From assembly GCF_030731045.1 (NCBI RefSeq), contig NZ_JAVALS010000010.1, positions 1 through 64,000 on the forward strand: a stretch of 64,000 bases of DNA, written 5' to 3'. The position numbers and the translations under genes were made by a program. This document shows positions 42,596-51,737 of this stretch, in pieces. Source of the stretch: Arthrobacter horti. GTDB taxonomy: Bacteria > Actinomycetota > Actinomycetes > Actinomycetales > Micrococcaceae. Below the pieces are notes generated by a model. That model was not told the DNA's origin, made no database searches, and worked only from the letters and a program-made list of their open reading frames with translations. The first letter of the stretch is position 1. Each line of letters starts with the position of its first letter.

Positions 42596-43942
42596 ATGAA
42601 CTCGCCCCTGCGCCGTCGTCAATTCCTCGGCCTGTCGGCCGCCGCCGCCGTCACCGCCGCCCTCGCGGCCTGTGGCGGTCCGTCCACCAGCGGCGGCTCC
42701 GCCCCGCAGGCCGCCGCCGATGTCGACTTCACCGGTGTCAAGCCCGCCGCCAGCTTCGACTTCTGGAGCAACCACCCGGGCCAGTCGGAGGATGCGGAGA
42801 AGAAGCTGATCGCCGCCTTCCAGGCCAAGCACCCGGACATCAAGGTCAACCTGGTCACCGGTGGCAAGGACTACGAGGAGATCGCCCAGAAGTTCCAGGC
42901 CGCCCAGGCCGCCAAGAGCGATCTGCCCGCACTGGTGGTCCTCTCCGACGTCTGGTGGTTCCGCTACTACATGAACAAGAGCATCATCCCTCTGGACGGC
43001 CTGCTCAAGCAGCTCGACTTCCAGCTGGACGACTTCCAGAAGACCCTGGTGGACGACTACGGCTACGACTCCAAGCAGTGGGCCATGCCGTACGCCCGCT
43101 CCACTCCGCTCTTCTACTACAACAAGGACCGCTTCGCGGCCGCAGGCCTGCCGGACCGCGCCCCGAAGACCTGGGCCGAGTTCGCCGAGTGGGCCCCGAA
43201 GCTCAAGGCCGTCTCCAAGGCCCAGTACTCCTTCATGTACCCGGCCCTGGCCGGCTACGCGGGCTGGACCCTGCAGAACAACCTGTGGGGCGAGGGCGGC
43301 GGCTGGTCCAAGGAGTGGGACTTCACCACCGACTCCGACGCCAACGTCAAGGCCCTCCAGTTCGTGCAGGACTCCGTCTACAAGGACAACTGGGCCGGTG
43401 TCTCGTCCAAGGACTCCGCCGTGGACTTCGCCGCGGGCATCGCCTCCGCGACCCTCGCCTCCACCGGGTCCCTCCTGACCGTGCTGAAGAACGCCAAGTT
43501 CAACGTCGGTGTGGGCTTCATGCCCGGCGGCTCCGTGTCCACCAGCCCGGTGTGCCCCACCGGCGGTGCGGGCCTCGGCATCCCGGCCGGCGTGCCCAAG
43601 GAGCAGCAGCTCGCGGCGGCCACCTTCCTGAAGTTCGTCACGGAGCCCGAGAACACCGCGCTGTTCTCCGCCGCCACCGGCTACATGCCCACCCGCAAGT
43701 CCGCCGACATGTCCGCCGTGCTGGCCAAGACCCCGCAGATCAAGATCGCCATGGACCAGCTGACGGTCACTCACAAGCAGGACAACGCCCGCGTGTTCCT
43801 CCCCGGCGCGGACCAGGAGATGGCCAAGACCGCGGCCGCCATCCTGACCCAGAAGGCGGACGTGAAGTCCAGCCTGACGGACCTCAAGGGCAAGCTGGAG
43901 GGCATCTACACCAAGGACGTGAAGCCGAAGCTGGGCAAGTAG
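42596..43942 (+). CDS. Extracellular solute-binding lipoprotein (UgpB-like)
   Basis: A 448-residue family 1 binding protein. The signal NSPLRRRQFLGLSAAAAVTA resembles a twin-arginine signal and ends in lipobox LAAC. The mature protein has SFDFWSNHPGQSEDAEKKLI and SDVWWFRYYMNKSIIPLDGL, a pattern close to UgpB-like proteins for glycerol-3-phosphate or its diesters, but this is not decisive. A long hairpin terminator follows. No ATP-binding gene is present, so the importer must borrow an ATPase, as CUT1 systems in actinobacteria do with MsiK. Confidence 0.87.
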   Translation: MNSPLRRRQFLGLSAAAAVTAALAACGGPSTSGGSAPQAAADVDFTGVKPAASFDFWSNHPGQSEDAEKKLIAAFQAKHPDIKVNLVTGGKDYEEIAQKFQAAQAAKSDLPALVVLSDVWWFRYYMNKSIIPLDGLLKQLDFQLDDFQKTLVDDYGYDSKQWAMPYARSTPLFYYNKDRFAAAGLPDRAPKTWAEFAEWAPKLKAVSKAQYSFMYPALAGYAGWTLQNNLWGEGGGWSKEWDFTTDSDANVKALQFVQDSVYKDNWAGVSSKDSAVDFAAGIASATLASTGSLLTVLKNAKFNVGVGFMPGGSVSTSPVCPTGGAGLGIPAGVPKEQQLAAATFLKFVTEPENTALFSAATGYMPTRKSADMSAVLAKTPQIKIAMDQLTVTHKQDNARVFLPGADQEMAKTAAAILTQKADVKSSLTDLKGKLEGIYTKDVKPKLGK

Positions 43943-43961
43943 TCCCCACGGCTCACAACGC

Positions 43962-44003
43962 ACGACGGCGGGGCGGCACCTTGTGGTGCCGCCCCGCCGT
44001 CGT
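43962..44003. terminator. Hairpin between converging transport clusters
   Basis: Perfect 19-bp arms (ACGACGGCGGGGCGGCACC and complement) around TTGT, 19 nt after the binding-protein stop and 21 nt from the end of the converging isomerase gene. No T-run. Confidence 0.72.
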
Positions 44004-44024
44004 CATTCCGCTAGGCAGGCCGGG

Positions 44025-45080
44025 TCAGCCCGCGGCGACCCCCGCCGCGAGGCCCAGACGGGCGAGGGACGCGCGCAGAGCGTCCGCGGACTCGCGGATG
44101 AACCGCTCGCCGTCGTACGGGACGGCACGGAAGTCGCTCAGCGGGATGGCCTCGCCGCGGTCGACGCGCTCCTGGTAGTCCGCACCCATCTTCCGGATGG
44201 CCGCACCCTCCTCCTCCGTGTAATCCGGGTGGAGTGCCAGCCAGGCCGGGTCGTCGAGGCCGATGGGCAGGTGCAGCGACGGCCCCGCATTCTCGATGGT
44301 GAGCGGCAGATCGGGGTTGCCCGCGTGCAGCGTGCCGACGATCGCGTCCCAGTCGAGGGAGCCCTGGCCGATGGGGGCGAACACCCGGCCGAACATGCCG
44401 TCCTGCTCCCCCAGGAGGAAGTCCCGCAGGTGGGTGGCCCGGGTGTACGGAGCCACGCGGCGGGCCGCGGCCACCGGATCCTCACCGCGAACCACCACAT
44501 TGGCGGTGTCGAAGGTGACGCCCAGGACGTCCGGCCCCACGGCCTCCACCAGGCGGACCACCTCGAAGCTGGTGATCTCCTCATGGGTCTCGATGTTCAT
44601 GTGAACACCGTGATCCCGGGCCACCGGGGCGAGCAGGCGCAGGAACTTCTCGATCGCCACGAGCTGGTCCGCCCACGGCGCGTCCGTGCGGAAGCGGTCG
44701 TAGACGTGGTAGCCGGGCAGGCCCTTCTGGTAGTTGGCGCAGGCCACCCAGAGGTCCGTCACGCCGGCCGCTTCATGGGCCGCCTCGATCATCTTGATCA
44801 TGCCCCGGGTGTAGTCACCGTCGCCCAGCCGGCGGACGTGAGGCGCCTCCGCGGCCGCGAACGGGTTCACCTTCGCCAAGCCCATCTGGAGGTACAGCCC
44901 CAGGTCGTCGGCACAGGCCCGGACATCCGCCAGCAGCCCACGGTCCAGGGTGGGGGTGATGTCCAGGATGGTGCGGAAGTAGACGCCTTCCATGCCCAGA
45001 GCGTGCGCCCGTTCCAGGATGGCGACGCCGGAGTCGTCGGCCTCGTGCGGGATCTTGCTTCCATCAACACCGATGCGCAT
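44025..45080 (-). CDS. Sugar phosphate isomerase/epimerase-like TIM-barrel protein
   Basis: 351 residues of the xylose-isomerase-like/AP-endonuclease-2 barrel family. It starts MRIGVDGSKIPHE. Typical metal sites are HMNIETHEEI (Glu/His, near 185), GVTFDTANVV (Asp), ATHLRDFLL (His) and LPLTIENAGPS (Glu). The family includes epimerases and hydroxypyruvate isomerase; the substrate is not evident. It is the last gene of the minus-strand Opp-like transport operon, 40 nt after the binding-protein gene. A paralogue sits at the other end. Confidence 0.85.
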   Translation of the reverse strand: MRIGVDGSKIPHEADDSGVAILERAHALGMEGVYFRTILDITPTLDRGLLADVRACADDLGLYLQMGLAKVNPFAAAEAPHVRRLGDGDYTRGMIKMIEAAHEAAGVTDLWVACANYQKGLPGYHVYDRFRTDAPWADQLVAIEKFLRLLAPVARDHGVHMNIETHEEITSFEVVRLVEAVGPDVLGVTFDTANVVVRGEDPVAAARRVAPYTRATHLRDFLLGEQDGMFGRVFAPIGQGSLDWDAIVGTLHAGNPDLPLTIENAGPSLHLPIGLDDPAWLALHPDYTEEEGAAIRKMGADYQERVDRGEAIPLSDFRAVPYDGERFIRESADALRASLARLGLAAGVAAG

Positions 45081-45120
45081 TTTCGTGTCCTTACTGTGGT
45101 TCCGTCAGATCGTGCGAGGC

Positions 45121-46740
45121 CTAACGGCCCCAGTTGTAGAAAGTGGTGGAGGGGGCGTAGTCGAAGTGCTTCACGGTGTGACCCAGCACGGCGGTGAACT
45201 GCGCCCGGTAGAGCGGGATGGTGGGCGCGTTGTCCGTCCAGTCCTTGACCAGCGCATTGATGAACGGCTGCTGGGTCTGCAGGTCCGGTGCGTTGTTCAG
45301 ATCCTTCATCAGCTCCGGGGTGCCCGGGATGCAGATGTGCTGGTTGTTGAAGCTGCTGCCGCAGGTCATCTTCTTGCGCAGCTCGTACGCGGCCACCGGG
45401 CCGGCGCTCTCGAAAAGCAGTGCCGACTGGTAGCTGCCCGTGTTGAACTTCGTGGCGAAGGCCGTGGGCGTCTGAGAATCGATGTTGACCTTGACTCCGA
45501 TCTCCTCCCAGGAGGACTTCAGGATGGTGGCCAGCGTCGACACGCCAGGAGCGGAGGGATTGATCATGAGATCGATCTGCGGATCCGCCACGCCGGACTG
45601 ACTCACCAGTTGCCGGGCCTTGTCCAGGTCCGTGGCGCGCGGGGCGGAGAGCTGCGGGTCGAAACCGGGGGTGCCCGGGACGAAGGGACCGTAGTAGCCG
45701 TCCGCATAGCCGTAGGCCACGCTCTTCTGGATCTGCTGGTACGGCACCGCATAGCTCAGGGCCTGGCGGATCTGCACATTCGAGGTCACGCCCTTGGAGT
45801 TGTCCATGGACACGGTCACGGGGGCGAAGGCAGGCGTGGCGGTGACCCTGCAGCAGGCATCCGAGCTCAGTTCGTGCACCACGTAGGGCGGCAGGCCCAG
45901 GGTCACATCCGCCTCACCGCGGCGGGCCTGCAGCATCAGCGTCGGGATGGACGTGATGAAGTTGACCCTCACCACCGGCTCCAGGGCGGGGGTCCCGTAG
46001 TAATTGGGGTTCCGCTTGAGCACCGCGTAGTTGTTGGCCACGTACTCGTCCAGGACGTACGGACCGCTGCTGCTGGCCGTGTGGGAGGCGAGCCACTGGT
46101 TCGGCACACCCTTCTTGTCCTCGCCGTGCTGCTTGATCACCATCGGGTCGTAGATGGAACCGCGGCTCTGAGCCAGGGTCACCAGGATGGCCGGGTAGGC
46201 ACGGGAGAGCTCCAGCCGCACCGTGGACGGGTCCACCACCACCACGTTCTTGATGAGCGCCGGGTCCGTCAGGCCGATCTGCAGGCCCAGGGAGCCGCAG
46301 CCGCCGATGGTCAGGTTGCGCATGATCGAATAGCGCACGGCCTCGGCATCCAGGGGGTCGCCGTTGGCGAACTTCGCCCCCGGGTGCAGGGAGAACGTGT
46401 AGTCCTTGCCGTCCGGGGACACCTTCCAGGACGTCGCCAGGTCGCCCTGGACCCGGGCCGGGTCCGTGTTGGCCACCGCGGTGCCGTCCGCCTGGGTGTC
46501 CGCGCCCAGCTTGACCAGCCGGGCGTAGAAATTGCTGGCGAAGCTGTTCTCATTGCCGGCGCACACGAACGCCGGGTCGATGTTCGTCAGGGAGGTGGCC
46601 CAGTTGACGGTGAAGTCCCGGGTGGCCGAACCGCCCGCCGTGGACGGGCTGCCGCAGCCGGACAGGGCCAGCAGGCCCACGGAGGCGAGCAGCGCCGTCG
46701 TCGTCTTCAGCAGGGTGCGCCGGATTCGTGCGGAACGCAT
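45121..46740 (-). CDS. Peptide/opine-type ABC substrate-binding lipoprotein
   Basis: 539 residues, SBP family 5. An Arg-rich signal sequence ends in lipobox LSGC near residue 29 (LLALSGCGSPSTAGG). The family segments WATSLTNIDPAF, ATSWKVSPDGKDYTFSLHPGAKF and RQALSYAVPYQQIQKSVAYG are present. It binds oligopeptides, opines, nickel or glycosides in known cases; the neighbouring isomerases and amidohydrolase suggest a non-peptide ligand here. It is 1 nt downstream of the second ATPase gene. Confidence 0.9.
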   Translation of the reverse strand: MRSARIRRTLLKTTTALLASVGLLALSGCGSPSTAGGSATRDFTVNWATSLTNIDPAFVCAGNENSFASNFYARLVKLGADTQADGTAVANTDPARVQGDLATSWKVSPDGKDYTFSLHPGAKFANGDPLDAEAVRYSIMRNLTIGGCGSLGLQIGLTDPALIKNVVVVDPSTVRLELSRAYPAILVTLAQSRGSIYDPMVIKQHGEDKKGVPNQWLASHTASSSGPYVLDEYVANNYAVLKRNPNYYGTPALEPVVRVNFITSIPTLMLQARRGEADVTLGLPPYVVHELSSDACCRVTATPAFAPVTVSMDNSKGVTSNVQIRQALSYAVPYQQIQKSVAYGYADGYYGPFVPGTPGFDPQLSAPRATDLDKARQLVSQSGVADPQIDLMINPSAPGVSTLATILKSSWEEIGVKVNIDSQTPTAFATKFNTGSYQSALLFESAGPVAAYELRKKMTCGSSFNNQHICIPGTPELMKDLNNAPDLQTQQPFINALVKDWTDNAPTIPLYRAQFTAVLGHTVKHFDYAPSTTFYNWGR

Positions 46741-46741
46741 G

Positions 46742-47584
46742 TCACAGTCCTTCCTGGGACGGGCCGTCGCCGGCGGCGGCGAGCGCCTTGGCGCGGCGCC
46801 GGGCGCCGGGGACGGCGTCCAGCAGGGCTCGGGTGTACGGGTGGGAGGTGTTCTCGAAGACCTCGGTGGAGGTACCGGCCTCCACGATCCGGCCCCCGTT
46901 CATCACGGCGATGTCGTGGCTCATGAGCCGGGCGACCGCCAGGTCGTGGACGATGAACAGGTAGGTCAGACCCAGCTCGTCCTGCAGATCACTGAGCAGG
47001 TTGAGGACCTGCGCCTGGATGGAGACGTCCAAGGCGCTGACGGGCTCGTCCAGGACCACCAGGTCCGGTTTGAGCACCAGGGCCCGGGCGATGGCGATGC
47101 GCTGCCGTTGGCCGCCGGAGAAGGCGAAAGGGTAGCGCTGAGCCTGTTTGACGGTGATGCCCACGCGGTCCAGCACCTCCTCCACCCTCCGCGAGCGCTC
47201 GGCCGAGTCGGAGGCGCCGTGGATGATGAGCGGTTCCTCCACCAGATCGGCCACGGTGAAGCGCGGGTCAAGGGAGCCGTTGGGGTCCTGGAAGACCATC
47301 TGGATGCGGCGCCGCATGCGGCGCATCTCCGCCTTCTTCAGCTTGGTGAGGTCCACGCCGTCGAACTCGATCAGCCCGCTGTCCGCCCCGGTGAGGCCCA
47401 TGACGCAGGACGCCGTGGTGGACTTCCCGCTGCCGGACTCCCCCACCAGGCCCAGGGTCTGGCCCCTGCGCAGTTCGAAGGAGACGTCGTGCAGGATCTG
47501 GACCCGGTTCTTGGTGCTCATCCCCCGGCCGTAGGACTTGTTCAGCTTCTCCACTTTCAGGAGCGGCTCGTGTGCGGTGCTCAT
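46742..47584 (-). CDS. ABC transporter ATP-binding protein (OppF-like)
   Basis: 280 residues with Walker A GESGSGKSTT, signature FSGGQRQRIAIARAL and Walker B LVVLDEPVSALD. The C-terminal segment ending PGARRRAKALAAAG is shorter than in OppF. Overlaps the first ATPase gene by 4 nt; the two proteins are expected to form the heterodimeric ATPase. Confidence 0.92.
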   Translation of the reverse strand: MSTAHEPLLKVEKLNKSYGRGMSTKNRVQILHDVSFELRRGQTLGLVGESGSGKSTTASCVMGLTGADSGLIEFDGVDLTKLKKAEMRRMRRRIQMVFQDPNGSLDPRFTVADLVEEPLIIHGASDSAERSRRVEEVLDRVGITVKQAQRYPFAFSGGQRQRIAIARALVLKPDLVVLDEPVSALDVSIQAQVLNLLSDLQDELGLTYLFIVHDLAVARLMSHDIAVMNGGRIVEAGTSTEVFENTSHPYTRALLDAVPGARRRAKALAAAGDGPSQEGL

Positions 47585-48624
47585 GCTTCACCTCCGGTGA
47601 TGTCGCTGGCGAAGTGGCAGCGGACGACGGCGCCGGTGGACAGGGTGCGCGGTTCCGGCCGTTCGGTGGCGCAACGGGGTTCGTTGCGGCCGATGGGGCA
47701 ACGCGGGGCGAACGGGCAGCCGGGCTCGTCCACGGAGAGGTCCGGCGGGGACCCCGGGATGGCCGGCATGGCGCCGCGCCGGGTGGTGGCCGGGTCGATG
47801 ACGCAGTCCAGCAGCGCCTGGGAGTACGGGTGGGCCGGGGTCTCGAAGAGGCTCCGGGCGCTGGTGCTCTCCACGAAGCGCCCCGCGTACATCACGTTGA
47901 CGCTGTCGCAGAGCTCCTCGACGATGCCGAGGTTGTGGGTGATCATGATCAGCGCATTGCCGCGCTCATCGCAGATCTTCGCCAGCAGGTCCAGGACCTG
48001 GGCCTGGGTGGTGACATCCAGCGCGGTGGTCGGTTCGTCCGCGATCACGACGGCGGGGTCGTTGGCGATGGCCATGGCGATCAGCACCCTCTGGCGCATG
48101 CCGCCGGAGTACTGGTGCGGGTAGTCTGCGATCCGGCGGGCGGGATCGTTGACGCCCACCTCGGCGAGCAGCTCGCAAGCCATTTTCCGGGCCGTCCTGA
48201 CGGAGACGTCCTGGTGGACGCGGATGGTCTCCACGAACTGGCTCCCGATGGTCCGCAGCGGATCCAGGGCCGCCATGGGGTCCTGGAAGACCAGGCCGAT
48301 GTCCCGGCCACGGACCTGGGACATCCCATTGTCGTCCAGGCCCACCAGCTCCTTGCCGTTGAGGGAGATGCTGCCACCCACCACGCGGCCGGGCGGCGGC
48401 ACCAGGCCCACCAGGGACATGGCCAGGGCGGACTTGCCGGAACCGGACTCTCCCACGATGGCCAGGCGCTGGCCTTTGCGGACGTCGAAGGTCACGTCCC
48501 GTACCGCGTGGACGGTGCCGGTCCGGGCCTCGAAGTCGGTGCGCAGGCCCCGGACCGCGAGCACGGGGGCCTCGTCCGGGGACGCGGGCCGGGGGCTCAG
48601 CAGAGGAAGGGATGCGTGTGACAT
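47581..48624 (-). CDS. ABC transporter ATP-binding protein (OppD-like)
   Basis: 347 residues. Walker A GESGSGKSAL, signature YSGGMRQRVLIAMAI and Walker B VVIADEPTTALD are present. The C-terminal oligopeptide_HPY region GCPFAPRCPIGRNEPRC carries the cysteines typical of OppD/DppD iron-sulfur or zinc sites. ATG at 48624 overlaps the permease stop (TGATG); the longer upstream frame is inside the permease. Confidence 0.92.
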   Translation of the reverse strand: MSHASLPLLSPRPASPDEAPVLAVRGLRTDFEARTGTVHAVRDVTFDVRKGQRLAIVGESGSGKSALAMSLVGLVPPPGRVVGGSISLNGKELVGLDDNGMSQVRGRDIGLVFQDPMAALDPLRTIGSQFVETIRVHQDVSVRTARKMACELLAEVGVNDPARRIADYPHQYSGGMRQRVLIAMAIANDPAVVIADEPTTALDVTTQAQVLDLLAKICDERGNALIMITHNLGIVEELCDSVNVMYAGRFVESTSARSLFETPAHPYSQALLDCVIDPATTRRGAMPAIPGSPPDLSVDEPGCPFAPRCPIGRNEPRCATERPEPRTLSTGAVVRCHFASDITGGEA

Positions 48625-49640
48625 CAGCGTGCTCCTACTCGGGTGCGGGGATCGGCGGCGGCCATGAGGACGTCTGCCAGCAGGGTGACCACCACGTAAA
48701 GGATGGCTGCCAGCAGCAGCACGGCCTGGACCACGGCGAAGTCCTTCTGGATGATCGCGTCGGCCGTCATGGACCCGACGCCGGGCCAGCCGAAGACCTT
48801 CTCCACCAGGAGGCTGCCGGCCAGGAGGTCGGCGAAGAGGAGGGAAGCGGCAGGCAGCAGGGACAGGAGTCCGTGCGGGGCGACGTGCCGGTTGAAGACC
48901 GGGAAGCGGCGCAGGCCATGGCTCCGGGCCACGGTCACGAACGTCTCGCGCAGGGTTCCTCGCAGCTGATTTCGGTACAGCCGGCTCAGGAAGGCGAACG
49001 GTCCCAGCGCCACCACCGCGGCGGGGAGGACCAGGTGCCACAGGGCGTTGCCGAAGGTGGCCCACTGTCCTGCGAGCAGGGAGTCGATGGTGAACAGGCC
49101 GGTGACGGCGGGAGGCTTGATCACACCGGGCGAGAGGCGTCCTTCCGGCCCGGGGAAGATCCCGAACTGGATGGAGAGGACCATCAGGGCCAGCAGGGCG
49201 ATCCAGAAGGGCGGGGAGCCCATGGCCAGCGAGGAGGAGATCCTCAGGGCCTTGTCCGGCCAGCGGCGCCGAGAGTAGACGGCCATCCCCGCGGTCAGGA
49301 CCGCGGCGCCGATCGCGATGATCACGGAGAGCAGGCCGAGTTCCAGGGTGGCGGGAAGGCGCTGGGAGAGCAGCGTGCCCACCGGGGTGCCGGTGCTGTA
49401 GGAGAAGCCGAAGTCGCCGCGGAAGATCGACTCCATGTACTTGCCGTACTGGACGAGGATGTTCTCATCCAGGCCCATGGACTTGCGGAGTGCCGCGATG
49501 GTCTCCGGGGTGGCGGTGTCTCCGGCGATCGCCCGGGCCGGGTCGCCCGGGACTTTGCGCAGGAGGATGAAGGCGAACAGGGAGGCACCGAAGATGGTGG
49601 CCACGGAGACGCCGAGTTTCTTGAGAATGGTGCTGAGCAT
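48624..49640 (-). CDS. ABC transporter permease (DppB-like)
   Basis: 338 residues, six membrane helices. The N-terminal MLSTILKKLGVSVATIF helix and FILLRKVPGDPARAIAGD are typical of DppB/GsiC. The docking loop is RSHGLRRFPVFNRHVAPHG. It is 9 nt after the second permease. Confidence 0.9.
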   Translation of the reverse strand: MLSTILKKLGVSVATIFGASLFAFILLRKVPGDPARAIAGDTATPETIAALRKSMGLDENILVQYGKYMESIFRGDFGFSYSTGTPVGTLLSQRLPATLELGLLSVIIAIGAAVLTAGMAVYSRRRWPDKALRISSSLAMGSPPFWIALLALMVLSIQFGIFPGPEGRLSPGVIKPPAVTGLFTIDSLLAGQWATFGNALWHLVLPAAVVALGPFAFLSRLYRNQLRGTLRETFVTVARSHGLRRFPVFNRHVAPHGLLSLLPAASLLFADLLAGSLLVEKVFGWPGVGSMTADAIIQKDFAVVQAVLLLAAILYVVVTLLADVLMAAADPRTRVGAR

Positions 49641-49649
49641 CGTCAGGCC

Positions 49650-50534
49650 TCACTTTGCCTGGGTGAATTCGCCGCGCGGGTCCAGGACCTCACGCGCACG
49701 GTCGGCGATCAGGGTGGTCAGGGTGACGGCCACCAGCAGGCCGAGGCCCGGGAAGCCGGCGATCCACCACTGGCCGGTCAGGAAGAACTGCTGCCCTTCG
49801 GTGATCATCTCGCCCCACTCGGCGGTGGGCGGCTGGGCGCCCAGGCCGAGGAAGCCGAGGGCCGCGAGGGACAGGACGGCCGCGCCGAAGACGGCGGCCA
49901 TCTGCAGGATCATGATGGGCACCAGGTGCGGGAACACGTGGCGGAACAGGACACGGCCGGGGTGGGCGCCCAGGGCCGTGGTGGACCGGATGAAGTCCTG
50001 CCCGTAGAGGCGCATGACCTCACCGCGCAGGGTGCGCATGTACCAGGGGAAGGAGTGCAGGGACAGGCCGATCACGGCCGCCGTCACGCCGGGCTGCAGC
50101 GCCATGGCGATGGCCATGGCCAGCAGGATGGCCGGGAAGCAGAGGATGGAGTTGGTCAGCCAGGTGAAGACGGTGTCCACCCAGCCGCGCATGGAGCCGG
50201 CGAGCAGTGCGGTCACACAGCCGACGACGGCGCCGATCAGCGCGATGCCCAGGCCGGCCAGCATGGAGGTGCGTCCGCCGGCGAGGAAGCGGGCGAGCAC
50301 GTCGCGTCCGGTGTCGTCTGTGCCCATGGGGTGGGCCACACTGGGCGGCTGTAGCACGGCGGAGAGGTTGATGTCATCCGGCGCCACGCGCCACAGGAAC
50401 GGGCCGATGAGCGTGAGCAGGATGAGGGCTGCCAGCAGGGACAAGGTCAGGGTCAGGGCGGCGTCGCGCTTCAGGAAGCTCCTGATGGGACGGCTCCTGG
50501 CGGGCGAGGCGGGGGTGACTGCGACGGCGGTCAT
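49650..50534 (-). CDS. ABC transporter permease (DppC-like)
   Basis: 294 residues. HPMGTDDTGRDVLARFLAGGR is the DppC signature (shown in part as MGTDDTGRDVLAR); the docking loop is RSTTALGAHPGRVLFRHVFP. Six helices. Its start overlaps the stop of the upstream isomerase gene by 4 nt. Confidence 0.91.
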   Translation of the reverse strand: MTAVAVTPASPARSRPIRSFLKRDAALTLTLSLLAALILLTLIGPFLWRVAPDDINLSAVLQPPSVAHPMGTDDTGRDVLARFLAGGRTSMLAGLGIALIGAVVGCVTALLAGSMRGWVDTVFTWLTNSILCFPAILLAMAIAMALQPGVTAAVIGLSLHSFPWYMRTLRGEVMRLYGQDFIRSTTALGAHPGRVLFRHVFPHLVPIMILQMAAVFGAAVLSLAALGFLGLGAQPPTAEWGEMITEGQQFFLTGQWWIAGFPGLGLLVAVTLTTLIADRAREVLDPRGEFTQAK

Positions 50535-51631
50535 TGTTTTCCTTCCTCCCGGGAGAGGACCGTGGACGGGGAGGCCACGGTGGCACCGATCGATGTGAGG
50601 ACGCTCCGCAGGGTGGCGGTGCTGTGGAGCATTTGGCGTCGGCGCTCGCCCGGGGTGGGCTCCTCGTCCCAGTCCTGCAGGACCGGGAAGCGGCCCTGGG
50701 CGGCGCCGTCGTGGGTGAGGACGCCGAGGCGGGCCAGCTGCCCGAGGTCTGCGGCATCGAGGTGGGGCTCATGGGCGAACCACGAGCGGTCGAAGACGGG
50801 GGTGTCGAAACGGCCCCGGTGCTGTTCCAGGGTGAAGTCCCGGACCCCCGCGTCCAGCAGCGTGCCGAGCAGGGTGTTCCAGTCCAGGACGCCCTCACCG
50901 ACGGCGCGGAGCCTTCGGCGGTAACCGTCCGGCACGGGGAACAGGACCAGGTCTTCCAGGTGGGTCATCCTGATGCGGGGGCCCAGCTTCTGTGCCACGG
51001 CCTGCGGGTCCTCCCCCCGGACCACCAGATTGGCCACGTCGAGGCCGATGGCGAACACGGCGGGGTCCAGCCGCTCCACGAGGGCGAGCACCTCGCCGGA
51101 GGCCAGGTCTTCATGGGTCTTCACGTTGATGCGGGCGCCGGCGGCCTCCGCCTCGGGGGCGATGGCGTTCAGCGTGGCCAGGATGTTCCGCAGCTGTGCC
51201 GGGTGGTCCAGGAAGCGTCCCGCTTCCATCCCTCCGTCGCGCTCGGAGCGCGTGTACACGAAGAACTCGCGGATGCCGAGTTCCAGGCCGCGGTTCATCG
51301 CCTGACGCAGCGAGGCCCGCAGGGTCTGCGGGTCGCCGAACGGCCCGGCGCAGCCGAGGCCCAGCTGGAGTTCGGTTCCCGCGCCGGCGGCTTCCGCCGC
51401 CACCTCGTCCAGGCCGTCGGGCCCGTCCGCGGCGAGTTCAGCGGCGATGTTGTTCAGGACAACCAGTTGGAATCCGTCTGTTACAGCAGTGTGAAGGGAT
51501 TCGATGAGAGGCTGGTCCTCGAGTTCCGGATAGCGGGTGAACTGCGCACCGATCCGGATCTGAGGGGACACGGCGCCGTCTTCGACGCCGGACCCGGGCT
51601 GAACTGATGTGATCTGGGTCATGTCCGCCAC
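50531..51631 (-). CDS. Sugar phosphate isomerase/epimerase-like TIM-barrel protein (first gene of transport operon)
   Basis: 366 residues. It is a distant paralogue of the protein at 44025-45080, with INVKTHEDLASGE, AIGLDVANLVVRGEDPQAVA and IRMTHLEDLVLFP. The shared VVRGEDPxAxA string in both paralogues shows their relationship. The glutamate expected on the last metal strand is in DFTLEQHRG. GTG at 51631 is annotated; ATG at 51622 is an alternative. It is first in the minus-strand operon and divergent from the GntR gene, with about 105 bp between containing a palindromic operator. Confidence 0.82.
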   Translation of the reverse strand: MADMTQITSVQPGSGVEDGAVSPQIRIGAQFTRYPELEDQPLIESLHTAVTDGFQLVVLNNIAAELAADGPDGLDEVAAEAAGAGTELQLGLGCAGPFGDPQTLRASLRQAMNRGLELGIREFFVYTRSERDGGMEAGRFLDHPAQLRNILATLNAIAPEAEAAGARINVKTHEDLASGEVLALVERLDPAVFAIGLDVANLVVRGEDPQAVAQKLGPRIRMTHLEDLVLFPVPDGYRRRLRAVGEGVLDWNTLLGTLLDAGVRDFTLEQHRGRFDTPVFDRSWFAHEPHLDAADLGQLARLGVLTHDGAAQGRFPVLQDWDEEPTPGERRRQMLHSTATLRSVLTSIGATVASPSTVLSREEGKQ

Positions 51632-51704
51632 GGTACACCCGTCAGACGTCTTATGAAAGGGTGGATTTTCGGCGCACTCCGTGAGAAGCTTCGTTCACAC
51701 CCGT

Positions 51705-51716
51705 GTGGGATCCCAC
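51705..51716. promoter_or_regulatory. Operator O5 between the transport operon and the second GntR gene
   Basis: GTGGGATCCCAC, with the 10-bp core TGGGATCCCA identical to that in front of the first GntR gene at 16.3 kb. It is 21 nt upstream of the gntR start and 73 nt from the divergent isomerase start, so it could govern both. Confidence 0.7.
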
Positions 51717-51737
51717 TCGAGCCGCCAAGGAGGAGAC

